A DNA stretch of 35,763 nucleotides from Bacillus sp. AFS001701 (GTDB lineage Bacteria; Bacillota; Bacilli; Bacillales; Bacillaceae_G). The notes under the pieces were generated by a model. That model was not told the origin of the DNA. It worked only from the letters and a program-made list of their open reading frames with translations, and searched no databases. Positions 1-7,218 of the stretch are shown one piece after another. A program made the position numbers and the translations under genes. Each line of letters starts with the position of its first letter. The first letter of the stretch is position 1. Location: positions 1 to 35,763 of the forward strand of contig NZ_NTZO01000142.1 of NCBI RefSeq assembly GCF_002559405.1, given 5' to 3'.

Positions 1-127
1 TTTTTTTATAAATACTTGTTTATTTCACCGAAAGATTGAGAAAAATAACTTGATGCAGAAGAATTCTGACCGAATTTACTAATTCAGTTAAAGAGGATTA
101 TTATTAAAAGATTAATAAACGTTGTGA

Positions 128-133
128 TACAAT
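128..133 (+). promoter_or_regulatory. Possible extended -10 promoter of the helicase gene
   Basis: TACAAT at 128-133 is preceded by TG one base upstream (TGATACAAT), the extended -10 form used by sigma-A. No good -35 hexamer lies 17 bases upstream, as is common for extended -10 promoters. It would give a leader of about 85 nt. That leader contains an exact 12-bp tandem duplication at 143-166. A long AT-rich leader would fit cold-responsive helicase genes, but that is inference. Confidence 0.35.
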
Positions 134-223
134 GGATAAGACATTTTTTGAACAATTTTTTGAACAAATATATGAAACAACCATTATTATTAATGATAGA
201 ATATAGAAAGTAAGGTAAATATA

Positions 224-2026
224 ATGAATAAATTTTCTAGTTTAGGTTTAAGTGAAGAATTGACTGAGTATTTAACGGAGTTAGGTATTACTGAGCCGAC
301 CCCGATTCAAGAGAAGGCAATTCCAATCGTATTTGAAGGAAAGGATTTAATAGGCCAAGCACAAACAGGGACTGGTAAAACATTTGCATTCTTATTTCCA
401 ATCCTTGAACGAATTAATTTAGAATTACCACATACACAAGCATTAGTCGTTGCACCAACAAGAGAGTTGGCTCTACAAATAACTGCTGAGGCTAAAAGGA
501 TTGTTAGTGATGATTTTGGAGTACTTGCTGTGTACGGAGGACAAGATGTTGAACAACAAGCTCGTAAACTAAAAAGTGGTGCACATATAATCATTGCAAC
601 ACCTGGTAGACTTTTAGACCATTTGAGACGAGGAACAATAAAATTAGATAAAGTTGATTTTCTAGTGCTCGATGAAGCAGACCAAATGTTACATATTGGA
701 TTTTTACACGAGGTAGAAGATATTATCAATCAAACTCCTGTATCGCGACAAACCTTATTATTTTCTGCTACGATGCCAGATCAAATCCAATCACTTGCAA
801 AGCGTTACATGAAAAAACCAGAAATTATTAAAGTTAAGGCTAAAAGAATTACATTAGATGAAATTGAACAATTAATTATTGAAACAACAGATCGCGGAAA
901 ATTCAATGCCTTATTGAATCAAATCAAAGAAGCAGAACCGTTTCTAGCAATCATATTTTGTAGAACAAAAAGAAGAGCTAATAAATTAAATGAACAGCTT
1001 AAAGGAAAAGGTCTTTTATCTGAAGAACTACACGGAGATTTAACACAAGGCAAACGCGAAAAAGTTATGAAATTGTTCCGCGAAGCTAAAATACAATATC
1101 TTGTCGCAACAGATGTAGCAGCCAGAGGAATTGATGTCGAAGGTGTTACTCACGTGTTCAACTATGATCTACCAATGGATACAGAAAGCTATGTACATCG
1201 CATTGGTAGAACAGGACGTGCAGGAGATACTGGTATTGCGATTACATTTGCTACTCCAAAAGATTTTCAAGATATGAGAGTAATTGAAAAAGAGCTTAAT
1301 CTTTCAATTAAGAGAATCGAAATGGAAAGAGGAGAAAGTTCAGGTAGAGTGGATCGAACAGAAAATGCAGGCAGAACAGAAAAATCGAGAAATGCAGGCA
1401 GAACAGAAAGATCGAGAAATGCAGGCAGAGCGGAAAGAACGGGTAATGCAGGCAGAGCGGAAAGAACGGGTAATGCAGGCAGAGCAGAAAGAACGGGAAA
1501 TGCGGGCAGAGCGGAAAGAACGGGTAATGCAGGCAGAGCAGAAAGAACGGGTAATGCAGGCAGAACGGATAGATCAGGAAATGCAGGTAGAGCGGAAAGA
1601 ACGGGAAATGCCGGTAGAGTAGAAAGAACAGGAAATGCAGGCAGAGCGGAAAGAACGGGAAATGCAGGCAGTACGGAAAGAACGGGAAATGCAGGTAGAA
1701 CGGAAAGATCAGGAAATGCAGGTAGAGCGGAAAGAACGGGAAATGCAGGCAGAGTAGAAAGAACAGGAAATGCAGGCAGAGCGGAAAGAACGGGAAATGC
1801 AGGCAGAACGGAAAGAACGGGAAATGCAGGCAGAACGGAAAGATCAGGAAATGCAGGTAGAGCGGAAAGAACAGGGAATGCAGGTAGAGCGGAAAGAACA
1901 GGGAATGCAAGCAGGGCAGATAGATCAAGAAATGCAGGTAGAGCGGAAAGAACAGGAAATACGGGAAATTCAAGAAGTACAGGGGGATCAAGAAATGAGG
2001 GCAGGTCTGGTAGGAGAAGTAGATAA
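224..2026 (+). CDS. DEAD-box ATP-dependent RNA helicase with a 23-copy 9-residue repeat tail
   Basis: ATP-dependent RNA helicase of the DEAD-box (CshA-like) family, which unwinds short RNA duplexes in ribosome assembly and mRNA turnover. The core at residues 1-370 has all the motifs: AQTGTGKT (46-53), PTRELA (79-84), TPGR (126-129), DEAD (150-153), SAT (181-183), ARGID (300-304) and HRIGRTGR (325-332). The tail is unusual. Residues 375-581 are 23 uninterrupted copies of a 9-residue unit, consensus RAERTGNAG, followed by a Gly/Ser/Arg-rich end. Basic, disordered tails are common in this family and bind RNA, but this one is nearly perfectly repeated and each unit carries a Glu. The start has a modest AAGG ribosome-binding site. 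No terminator separates it from glsA. Which paralogue it is (cshA to cshE) cannot be said. Confidence 0.95.
   Translation: MNKFSSLGLSEELTEYLTELGITEPTPIQEKAIPIVFEGKDLIGQAQTGTGKTFAFLFPILERINLELPHTQALVVAPTRELALQITAEAKRIVSDDFGVLAVYGGQDVEQQARKLKSGAHIIIATPGRLLDHLRRGTIKLDKVDFLVLDEADQMLHIGFLHEVEDIINQTPVSRQTLLFSATMPDQIQSLAKRYMKKPEIIKVKAKRITLDEIEQLIIETTDRGKFNALLNQIKEAEPFLAIIFCRTKRRANKLNEQLKGKGLLSEELHGDLTQGKREKVMKLFREAKIQYLVATDVAARGIDVEGVTHVFNYDLPMDTESYVHRIGRTGRAGDTGIAITFATPKDFQDMRVIEKELNLSIKRIEMERGESSGRVDRTENAGRTEKSRNAGRTERSRNAGRAERTGNAGRAERTGNAGRAERTGNAGRAERTGNAGRAERTGNAGRTDRSGNAGRAERTGNAGRVERTGNAGRAERTGNAGSTERTGNAGRTERSGNAGRAERTGNAGRVERTGNAGRAERTGNAGRTERTGNAGRTERSGNAGRAERTGNAGRAERTGNASRADRSRNAGRAERTGNTGNSRSTGGSRNEGRSGRRSR
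1346..1966 (+). repeat. Coding tandem repeat, 23 units of 27 bp
   Basis: Twenty-three head-to-tail copies of a 27-bp unit, about GCGGAAAGAACGGGAAATGC followed by AGGCAGA, encode the helicase tail. The unit length is a multiple of three, so copy-number change keeps the frame. Variants are mostly single-base: Ala/Thr/Val at position 2, Glu/Asp at 3, Arg/Lys at 4, Thr/Ser at 5. Blocks of variants recur in the same order, which suggests duplication of several units at once by slippage or unequal recombination. Confidence 0.97.
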
Positions 2027-2131
2027 GAAAAACGTGAAGAATAGGTAGGGAGTTAATTGTTGCAGGCATACTCATATAAAGTGATTTTGAGAATGTCTTT
2101 TCCCTTAAAAATGAAATGAACAGGTGATTTT

Positions 2132-3088
2132 ATGACGCAGAATGGATTTCGAGAGGAAAAAGAAGTTCACGATATGGAGGAATTGAAAGTTCTTATTGAA
2201 GAGGCAAAGGAGTTTATTCAGTATGGAAAGGTAGCCAATTATATTCCTGCTCTTGCAAAGGCAAATAAAAAGGATTTATCATTGGCTGTGTTTTTGCCTG
2301 ATGGGCGACATTTTGAAGCGGGTAATACGAGCACTCGTTTTACTTTGCAAAGTATTTCGAAGGTAATTTCGTTAGCTTTAGTTTTAATGGATCGTGGAGA
2401 AGATTTTGTTTTTGAGCGAGTAGGGATGGAGCCTACAGGTGATCCGTTTAATTCAATTGCAAAATTAGAAGTTAGATCTGCTGGAAAGCCGTTAAATCCA
2501 ATGATTAATGCAGGGGCTTTGGCAGTTACAAGTATGATTAAAGGTCATAGTATAAATGATCGCTTTAATCGACTATTAAACTTTATGAGGGTTTTAACAG
2601 ATAATAAAAATCTATCTTATTCGAAAGAGGTTGCGAAATCAGAATTTGAAACAGCGCACTTGAACAGATCGCTTTGTTACTTTATGAAAGAGTATGGAAT
2701 TATTACTGAAGATGTTGAATTGTTATTAGATTTATATACAAAACAATGTTCAATCGAAGTAAACTGTTTAGAATTAGCGAGAATTGGACTTATTTTTGCA
2801 CTTGATGGCTGGGATCCAATTTCTAAAACGCAGCTTATACCTGAAAAAGTAGCAAAGATTTGTAACACTTTTATGGTTACTTGTGGCATGTATAATGCAT
2901 CGGGTGAGTTTGCAATTAAAGTTGGAATTCCTGCTAAAAGTGGTGTTTCTGGAGGCGTTTTGGGTGCAGTACCTCGCCGATTTGGAATTGGTGTTTATGG
3001 ACCGTCGCTTGATGAAAAAGGAAATAGTATAGCCGGTATAAAATTATTAGAGTTACTGGCTTCACGATATAATTTGAGTATTTTTTAA
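2132..3088 (+). CDS. glsA: Glutaminase (serine-dependent, beta-lactamase fold)
   Basis: Hydrolyses L-glutamine to L-glutamate and ammonia in the cytoplasm. At 318 residues it is slightly longer than the usual ~310 because of the N-terminus. The catalytic Ser-x-x-Lys is S74-K77 in QSISK. The other family residues are present: Asn in [13 protein letters not shown], Glu and Asn in [12 protein letters not shown], Tyr in LLDLYTKQC, and Tyr in [11 protein letters not shown]. The ATG at 2132 is chosen because AGGTGA lies six bases upstream. An internal Met at codon 15 is possible but less well served. Bacillus species usually have two glsA paralogues and I cannot tell which this is. It follows the helicase gene by about 105 bp without a terminator and ends at a strong hairpin. 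Confidence 0.95.
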   Translation: MTQNGFREEKEVHDMEELKVLIEEAKEFIQYGKVANYIPALAKANKKDLSLAVFLPDGRHFEAGNTSTRFTLQSISKVISLALVLMDRGEDFVFERVGMEPTGDPFNSIAKLEVRSAGKPLNPMINAGALAVTSMIKGHSINDRFNRLLNFMRVLTDNKNLSYSKEVAKSEFETAHLNRSLCYFMKEYGIITEDVELLLDLYTKQCSIEVNCLELARIGLIFALDGWDPISKTQLIPEKVAKICNTFMVTCGMYNASGEFAIKVGIPAKSGVSGGVLGAVPRRFGIGVYGPSLDEKGNSIAGIKLLELLASRYNLSIF

Positions 3089-3095
3089 CTATAGT

Positions 3096-3142
3096 GGGCT
3101 GTCCATTTGTCAAGTTAATTGACAGATGGGCAAGCCCTTTTT
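3096..3142 (+). terminator. Rho-independent terminator of glsA
   Basis: GGGCT at 3096 begins a long, slightly bulged stem that closes with AAGCCC at 3131-3137, around a GTTAA loop. It is followed by TTTTT. Confidence 0.9.
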
Positions 3143-3155
3143 AATTGTAAAAAAA

Positions 3156-3248
3156 TTAGATCGCTGTAAAATAGCGTATGGAAAGGGGAGGTATCTCGGG
3201 GCTAGTTTTCATTTGTTGTAATTTGAATTTTTTATCATGATGACTCAT
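3156..3248 (-). CDS. Possible 30-residue ORF, unrecognised
   Basis: A short ATG-initiated frame encodes a 30-residue basic peptide starting MSHHDKKFKLQQ and ending SIRYFTAI. It lies in the 410-bp space between glsA and the permease gene. GGGAG sits eight bases before the ATG, a plausible ribosome-binding site. I do not recognise the product. The stretch could equally be a gene remnant, because no terminator follows on this strand and codon evidence from 30 codons is weak. The rest of this intergenic space (3249-3499) shows nothing else I can name. Confidence 0.2.
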   Translation of the reverse strand: MSHHDKKFKLQQMKTSPEIPPLSIRYFTAI

Positions 3249-3499
3249 TAAACACACTCCCGACCTAAGATACTAAATATAATTTTACATTAGAATTATT
3301 TCAGTGTGTCCGTTTTTTAGTCGACATGCAAATTCAGTACCACGTTCATCACTTTAGTGATAAAGTCCCCAACCCCTTTTAATTTTTCTCCTTAGTCCTG
3401 CTATTCCATAATCAACCACATATAATGAGGTCTTTAGTTTCCCTTTTTTCGAATATTTTGTGTATAGTAAGGATAGACGCAAAAAAGGGAGATAGGAAA

Positions 3500-4249
3500 A
3501 TGGACTCACTATTATTACTTTTTATTTTAGGAATCGGTGCAGCAGTAGTTGGAACATTAGCAGGTGGTGGAGGATTAATTACACTCCCGATGATGATTTT
3601 TCTTGGCATTCCTATTCAAACGGGTATTGCCACAAACAAGTTTGCCTCAGGTTTGGGGTCGTTTAGTAGTATCCTTTATACAATTAAAAAGAAAGATTTT
3701 AAGGCCACAGTCATTTTTCAATTTATATTCGTTTCGTTTATTGGTGGGGGAATTGGTGCATTTGTAACGAGTATGTTAGATGAACATGTAATGAATATCG
3801 TGGCATTAGTTTTATTAACTGGTTCATTATGGTTAACGTTTGCAAGTAAAAAGTGGAACTATGAAACTACGAATAAAAGTGGTGTTGAAAAGCAAACATT
3901 GCTAGATAGGGGTATCTTAACGGGGATTGGTGTTTATGACGGGGGCTTCGGTCCAGGTTCTTCAACATTTGCAATCTTGTATTTTATTAAAAAAGGATTT
4001 ACTTATGTTAATGCAGTTCAGTTGGCTAGAGTATTAAATTTTGGGAGTTGTTTATCAGCATTTATCATATTTTATATGACAGGGCACTTCCAATGGAAAA
4101 TTGCTGTGACGATGGCTGCTGCTTCAATTGTTGGTAATCAAGTAGGGTTAAGATTTGCAGAATTTGTTCCAATGAAGTTAGCCAGAATTCTATTAATTTC
4201 AGTTTCTGTTTTATTAATTGTTCAAGTAAGTTTAAAGTTATTTGTATAA
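3500..4249 (+). CDS. TauE/SafE (TSUP) family membrane permease
   Basis: Integral membrane protein of the TSUP family, whose members export sulfite or sulfoacetate or move other small organic anions. The substrate here is unknown. It has 249 residues and about eight hydrophobic segments. The first carries the Gly-rich family signature GTLAGGGGLITLP, and a second half-repeat has GIYDGGFGPGSSTF-like sequence (read as GVYDGGFGPGSSTF). The start is placed at the ATG at 3500 because GGGAGATAGG lies just upstream and the protein then begins directly with a membrane segment. A frame extending to 3425 would add 25 residues with no ribosome-binding site. It is monocistronic, flanked by the glsA terminator and its own. 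Confidence 0.88.
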   Translation: MDSLLLLFILGIGAAVVGTLAGGGGLITLPMMIFLGIPIQTGIATNKFASGLGSFSSILYTIKKKDFKATVIFQFIFVSFIGGGIGAFVTSMLDEHVMNIVALVLLTGSLWLTFASKKWNYETTNKSGVEKQTLLDRGILTGIGVYDGGFGPGSSTFAILYFIKKGFTYVNAVQLARVLNFGSCLSAFIIFYMTGHFQWKIAVTMAAASIVGNQVGLRFAEFVPMKLARILLISVSVLLIVQVSLKLFV

Positions 4250-4256
4250 ACAAAAC

Positions 4257-4291
4257 AAGGTCTGTAGATATATACAGGCCTTTTATTTTTT
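4257..4291 (+). terminator. Rho-independent terminator of the TauE/SafE gene
   Basis: GGTCTGTA (4259-4266) pairs with TACAGGCC (4273-4280) and is followed by TTTTATTTTTT. Confidence 0.9.
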
Positions 4292-4359
4292 CACTTAAAG
4301 GTAATTTTTACCGCTTAGTAGAATAGCTTAATTAATCAAAATTGTAAGAGGTGACTGTA

Positions 4360-4851
4360 GTGAATCTGAAGGAATATCAATGGGTAAAAGAAAATCGTGA
4401 GGCATTGTTAAATTTTTGTGGTGAATTAAAGCCAGAGGATTTTTCTCGTAAATTAGATGGGTTTGGTTTCCAAAGTGTTAGAGAAACTTTACTACATATG
4501 GCTGAATGTTATATTGCATGGATTGGATCTTTTATTTTATTGAAAACGAAAAAGCCAATTACGCCAAAGGAAAACGTTGTAAATCTTAGTCTTGATGATA
4601 TTAAATCAAGATTTGAACAAGCTGATTTATTCGTGAGTGAATTATTGGATATGACAGTTGATCGTTTGAATAAACCAATTGTTAGAAAGATTCCATGGAG
4701 AAATCATAATGAAGAAGTATCTATCACACCGATGAAATTGCTAGTACATACGATCACACATGAATATCATCATAAAGGACAAATTGTCGCGATGGCTCGA
4801 CAGATGGGTTATATTCCACCTAATACCGATGTTTTAGGTACAGAGGATTAA
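4360..4851 (+). CDS. DinB-family putative metal-dependent protein
   Basis: A 163-residue four-helix-bundle protein of the DinB/YfiT superfamily. Several members are thiol-dependent transferases or metal enzymes, and many Bacillus members are DNA-damage inducible. The metal triad is visible as H46 (LLHMAE) and H134-x3-H138 (THEYHHKGQ). The GTG at 4360 is the start because AAGAGGTGA (4346-4354) lies five bases before it. The in-frame GTG at 4351 sits inside that ribosome-binding site. It is first in a tight three-gene operon: the next gene starts 11 bp after its stop and ogt follows. Its substrate cannot be told from sequence. Confidence 0.88.
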   Translation: MNLKEYQWVKENREALLNFCGELKPEDFSRKLDGFGFQSVRETLLHMAECYIAWIGSFILLKTKKPITPKENVVNLSLDDIKSRFEQADLFVSELLDMTVDRLNKPIVRKIPWRNHNEEVSITPMKLLVHTITHEYHHKGQIVAMARQMGYIPPNTDVLGTED

Positions 4852-4862
4852 GGGGAGATAAA

Positions 4863-5345
4863 ATGAATTTAAGGTTGGCAGAAATAATAGATATTGAGCA
4901 GTTAATTAAGATGAGATGGGACTTTACTTTGGAAGATTACGAGACGGGAAGAATTAAAGAGAGCGAATACAATGACTTTTACAGTGAATGTCGTGATTTC
5001 TTACTAAATGCAATGAAAAGTAAACAGTGGTATATATGGATTGCTGAAATAGAAGGTACAATTGTTTCCCATATTTATATTGAACTTATTCAAAAAGTAC
5101 CCCGACCTGGTAGGGTAACTAAACCTTTTGCTTTCATGACGAATGTCTATACATTAAAGGATTATCGAGGGAAGGGGATTGGCGGAAAATTAATCTCCCA
5201 AGTTAATAAATGGGTAGGCGAAATGAAGTTCGAATTTGTTATTGTTTGGCCAAGCGAGCAAGGTGTTAATTTTTATAAGCGAAACGGTTATAATCAATGT
5301 ATTGAAGCAATGGAGTATTTTCCAAATTTAGATAATCTAATTTAA
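4863..5345 (+). CDS. GNAT-family N-acetyltransferase
   Basis: A 160-residue acetyl-CoA-dependent acyltransferase of the GNAT fold. The pyrophosphate-binding motif A is RGKGIGGKL at residues 102-110, preceded by the beta-strand region FAFMTNVYTLKDY. The C-terminal GVNFYKRNGYNQC is the usual motif B 'F-Y-x-x-x-G-[FY]' segment. The acceptor (protein, amine or drug) is not predictable. GGGGAG precedes the ATG by six bases. It lies between the DinB-like gene (11 bp) and ogt (18 bp), so the three are almost certainly one transcript. Confidence 0.9.
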   Translation: MNLRLAEIIDIEQLIKMRWDFTLEDYETGRIKESEYNDFYSECRDFLLNAMKSKQWYIWIAEIEGTIVSHIYIELIQKVPRPGRVTKPFAFMTNVYTLKDYRGKGIGGKLISQVNKWVGEMKFEFVIVWPSEQGVNFYKRNGYNQCIEAMEYFPNLDNLI

Positions 5346-5363
5346 TATATAGGAGAATGATTT

Positions 5364-5846
5364 ATGAATCAATTAGATACAGCTTATATAGACACTCCGT
5401 TAGGTACATTAAGAATCGTTGGGAATGAAAAAGGAGTAGCATTTATTGATTTTGTCAAAGAAGAGAAAGACGAAATTCAAAAAATAGTGCCATCTTCTTT
5501 GAAGGATGCAGGAAATGAATTGATAGAATATTTTAGTGGATCTAGGAAGGAATTTAGTATTCAATCAATAGCAAAAGGTACTCCTTTTCAAGAAAGTGTG
5601 TGGCGGGAACTAGTTAAAATTAAATATGGAGAAACTGCTTCATATGCAGATATTGCTAATCGTATAGGGAACCCGAAGGCAGTAAGAGCTGTTGCGAATG
5701 CAAATGCAAGAAATCCATTAAGTATCATCGTTCCATGCCATCGCATTATTGGTTCAAATGGTAAGCTAACAGGCTATGCTGGTGGACTGTGGAGGAAAGA
5801 ATGGCTCTTAAATAGAGAGCAGGGAAGAGAGACGTTTAAATTGTAA
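5364..5846 (+). CDS. ogt: Methylated-DNA--protein-cysteine S-methyltransferase
   Basis: Suicide DNA-repair protein that transfers the alkyl group from O6-alkylguanine (and O4-alkylthymine) to its own cysteine. The acceptor is C125 in the invariant PCHR motif (124-127). It is followed by the Gly-rich GKLTGYAGGLWRKEWLLNRE C-terminal signature. The helix-turn-helix recognition segment is GETASYADIANRIGNPKAVRAVANANARNP. At 160 residues it is the Ogt-like form without an Ada regulatory domain. The ribosome-binding site is AGGAGAA. It is last in the DinB-GNAT-ogt operon and ends at a hairpin shared with the convergent permease gene. Confidence 0.95.
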   Translation: MNQLDTAYIDTPLGTLRIVGNEKGVAFIDFVKEEKDEIQKIVPSSLKDAGNELIEYFSGSRKEFSIQSIAKGTPFQESVWRELVKIKYGETASYADIANRIGNPKAVRAVANANARNPLSIIVPCHRIIGSNGKLTGYAGGLWRKEWLLNREQGRETFKL

Positions 5847-5850
5847 AAAG

Positions 5851-5914
5851 AAAGAGCAGGAATAAAGGAAGTGTTTAGAGTGAATATCACTCAAGCTTCA
5901 TTATTCTTGCTCTT
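5851..5914. terminator. Long bidirectional terminator hairpin
   Basis: AAAGAGCAGGAATAAAGGAAG pairs imperfectly with CTTCATTATTCTTGCTCTT, with an inner GAGTG/CACTC stem. A-rich and T-rich flanks allow termination of ogt (+) and of the convergent AI-2E gene (-). Confidence 0.85.
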
Positions 5915-5916
5915 AT

Positions 5917-7068
5917 TTATTCTTTTGGATCGTTATCATTGTTAATGTTTATTTCGATATTGGTTTCAATGTCGTCATCAATAATCTTATCTGCGAACTT
6001 TGCTTTTTTCCTTAAATTAATGATCCTAGATATATTAACAATCACTACTTTACAAATTGCATATGTTGGCACAGCCAAAACCATACCAAGTACACCAGCA
6101 AAGTTACCAGCGAATAATAATAATAGAATAATCGTTAAAGGATGAATATTTAACTTTTTCCCCATGATATATGGTGAGATTAAGTTTGAATCAATTTGTT
6201 GAACAATTAAAATGATTAGTACAACGAATAAAGCTAATTTTGGAGAAATTAGAGCTGCAACGATCACTGCAGGAGCTCCACCTATAAACGGGCCAAAGTA
6301 AGGGATAATATTTGTAATAGCAGCTACTAACGCTAAAATTAAGGCATTAGGTATACCGATAATACTATATCCAATAAATGTTCCAATTCCAACAAAAATA
6401 CAAACAATCGTTTGACCTTGAATGTATGAAGCCAATGTTTCGCTTGTTTCATTTGCAATATGAATTGCTTCATTCCTTAAGCTTTGCGGTAAAAAACGAG
6501 ACATCGCAGCTGGAAATTTATGACCATCTTTAAACATATAAAACAGTATAAATGGAACTGTTAATATGATTAGCGTGACATTACTTAAAATATTGAAAAA
6601 CGCACCAATTCCACCAGTTATGCCGCCGATAAATACTAGGGCATAGTCTGCAACTTTCTTTTCTAAATCTTTAATTTCAACGTAATTTTGACTTCCTAAC
6701 CACTTCTCTAATAGGCCAATCTTATTTGTTGCTTCATTTACAATTGTTGGCATATTATTTACTAAATCTTTAAATTGTTCAGTTAAGGTTGGGAATACAT
6801 TAATGATAGATACTACAGCAATTAGGATTAATCCGAGATAGAGAAGAAGGATGCCTATTGAACGGGGCACTTTTTTTCGCTCTAAAAAATCAACTATTGG
6901 TGCAAATAGGAAATATAGAAAGATTGAGACAAGTATTGGCGCGAATAAAGTACTAATTAAAATAGCAATTGGTTGAAATAAGAATGATATTTTTGTTCCA
7001 ACGAATAAGACTAAGAATAATAATAGTAGTTCGATCGTCCAAAATAATAACTTAGAGTTTTTATACAA
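5917..7068 (-). CDS. AI-2E family transporter (UPF0118-type permease)
   Basis: Polytopic membrane protein of the AI-2E transporter family, 383 residues. Members have been linked to autoinducer-2 export, Na+/H+ antiport or other functions, so the substrate is open. Three membrane spans occupy residues 8-92, then a hydrophilic loop at about 93-150 rich in amphipathic helices, then several more spans. The conserved PYFGPFIGGAPA and 'P-T-Y-A-I-C-K' segments are present. The C-terminal tail is acidic (Asp/Glu/Asn-rich). The start is TTG at 7068, seven bases after GGGAGGA. No ATG nearer the ribosome-binding site is available. It is probably monocistronic, because the ltaS-type gene upstream has its own terminator. 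Confidence 0.88.
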   Translation of the reverse strand: MYKNSKLLFWTIELLLLFLVLFVGTKISFLFQPIAILISTLFAPILVSIFLYFLFAPIVDFLERKKVPRSIGILLLYLGLILIAVVSIINVFPTLTEQFKDLVNNMPTIVNEATNKIGLLEKWLGSQNYVEIKDLEKKVADYALVFIGGITGGIGAFFNILSNVTLIILTVPFILFYMFKDGHKFPAAMSRFLPQSLRNEAIHIANETSETLASYIQGQTIVCIFVGIGTFIGYSIIGIPNALILALVAAITNIIPYFGPFIGGAPAVIVAALISPKLALFVVLIILIVQQIDSNLISPYIMGKKLNIHPLTIILLLLFAGNFAGVLGMVLAVPTYAICKVVIVNISRIINLRKKAKFADKIIDDDIETNIEININNDNDPKE

Positions 7069-7123
7069 TTAATATCCTCCCACTATATTTTAATTAAAAA
7101 ACTTATGTATAAATACCATATTA

Positions 7124-7155
7124 TAACAAAAAGAGATGCTTGTAAAAGCATCTCT
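7124..7155 (-). terminator. Terminator of the ltaS-type gene
   Basis: On the minus strand AGAGATGCT, a short TTTACA loop and AGCATCTCT are followed by TTTTTGTT. Confidence 0.9.
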
Positions 7156-7218
7156 GGGTGTATAGATAAAATACTAAAAATTTGATTTTCAGACTTTGAG
7201 GTTCTTTTGAAGTACCCT

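Noticed and set aside
1346..1966. CRISPR-like array
   Set aside because: The repeats are contiguous with no spacers and are read in frame by the helicase gene.
1308..2075. A 255-residue minus-strand frame, and two plus-strand frames (1284-1622, 1770-2048), rich in repeated residues
   Set aside because: They are other frames of the 27-bp repeat in the helicase tail. Because 27 is a multiple of three, all frames stay open. None has a ribosome-binding site.
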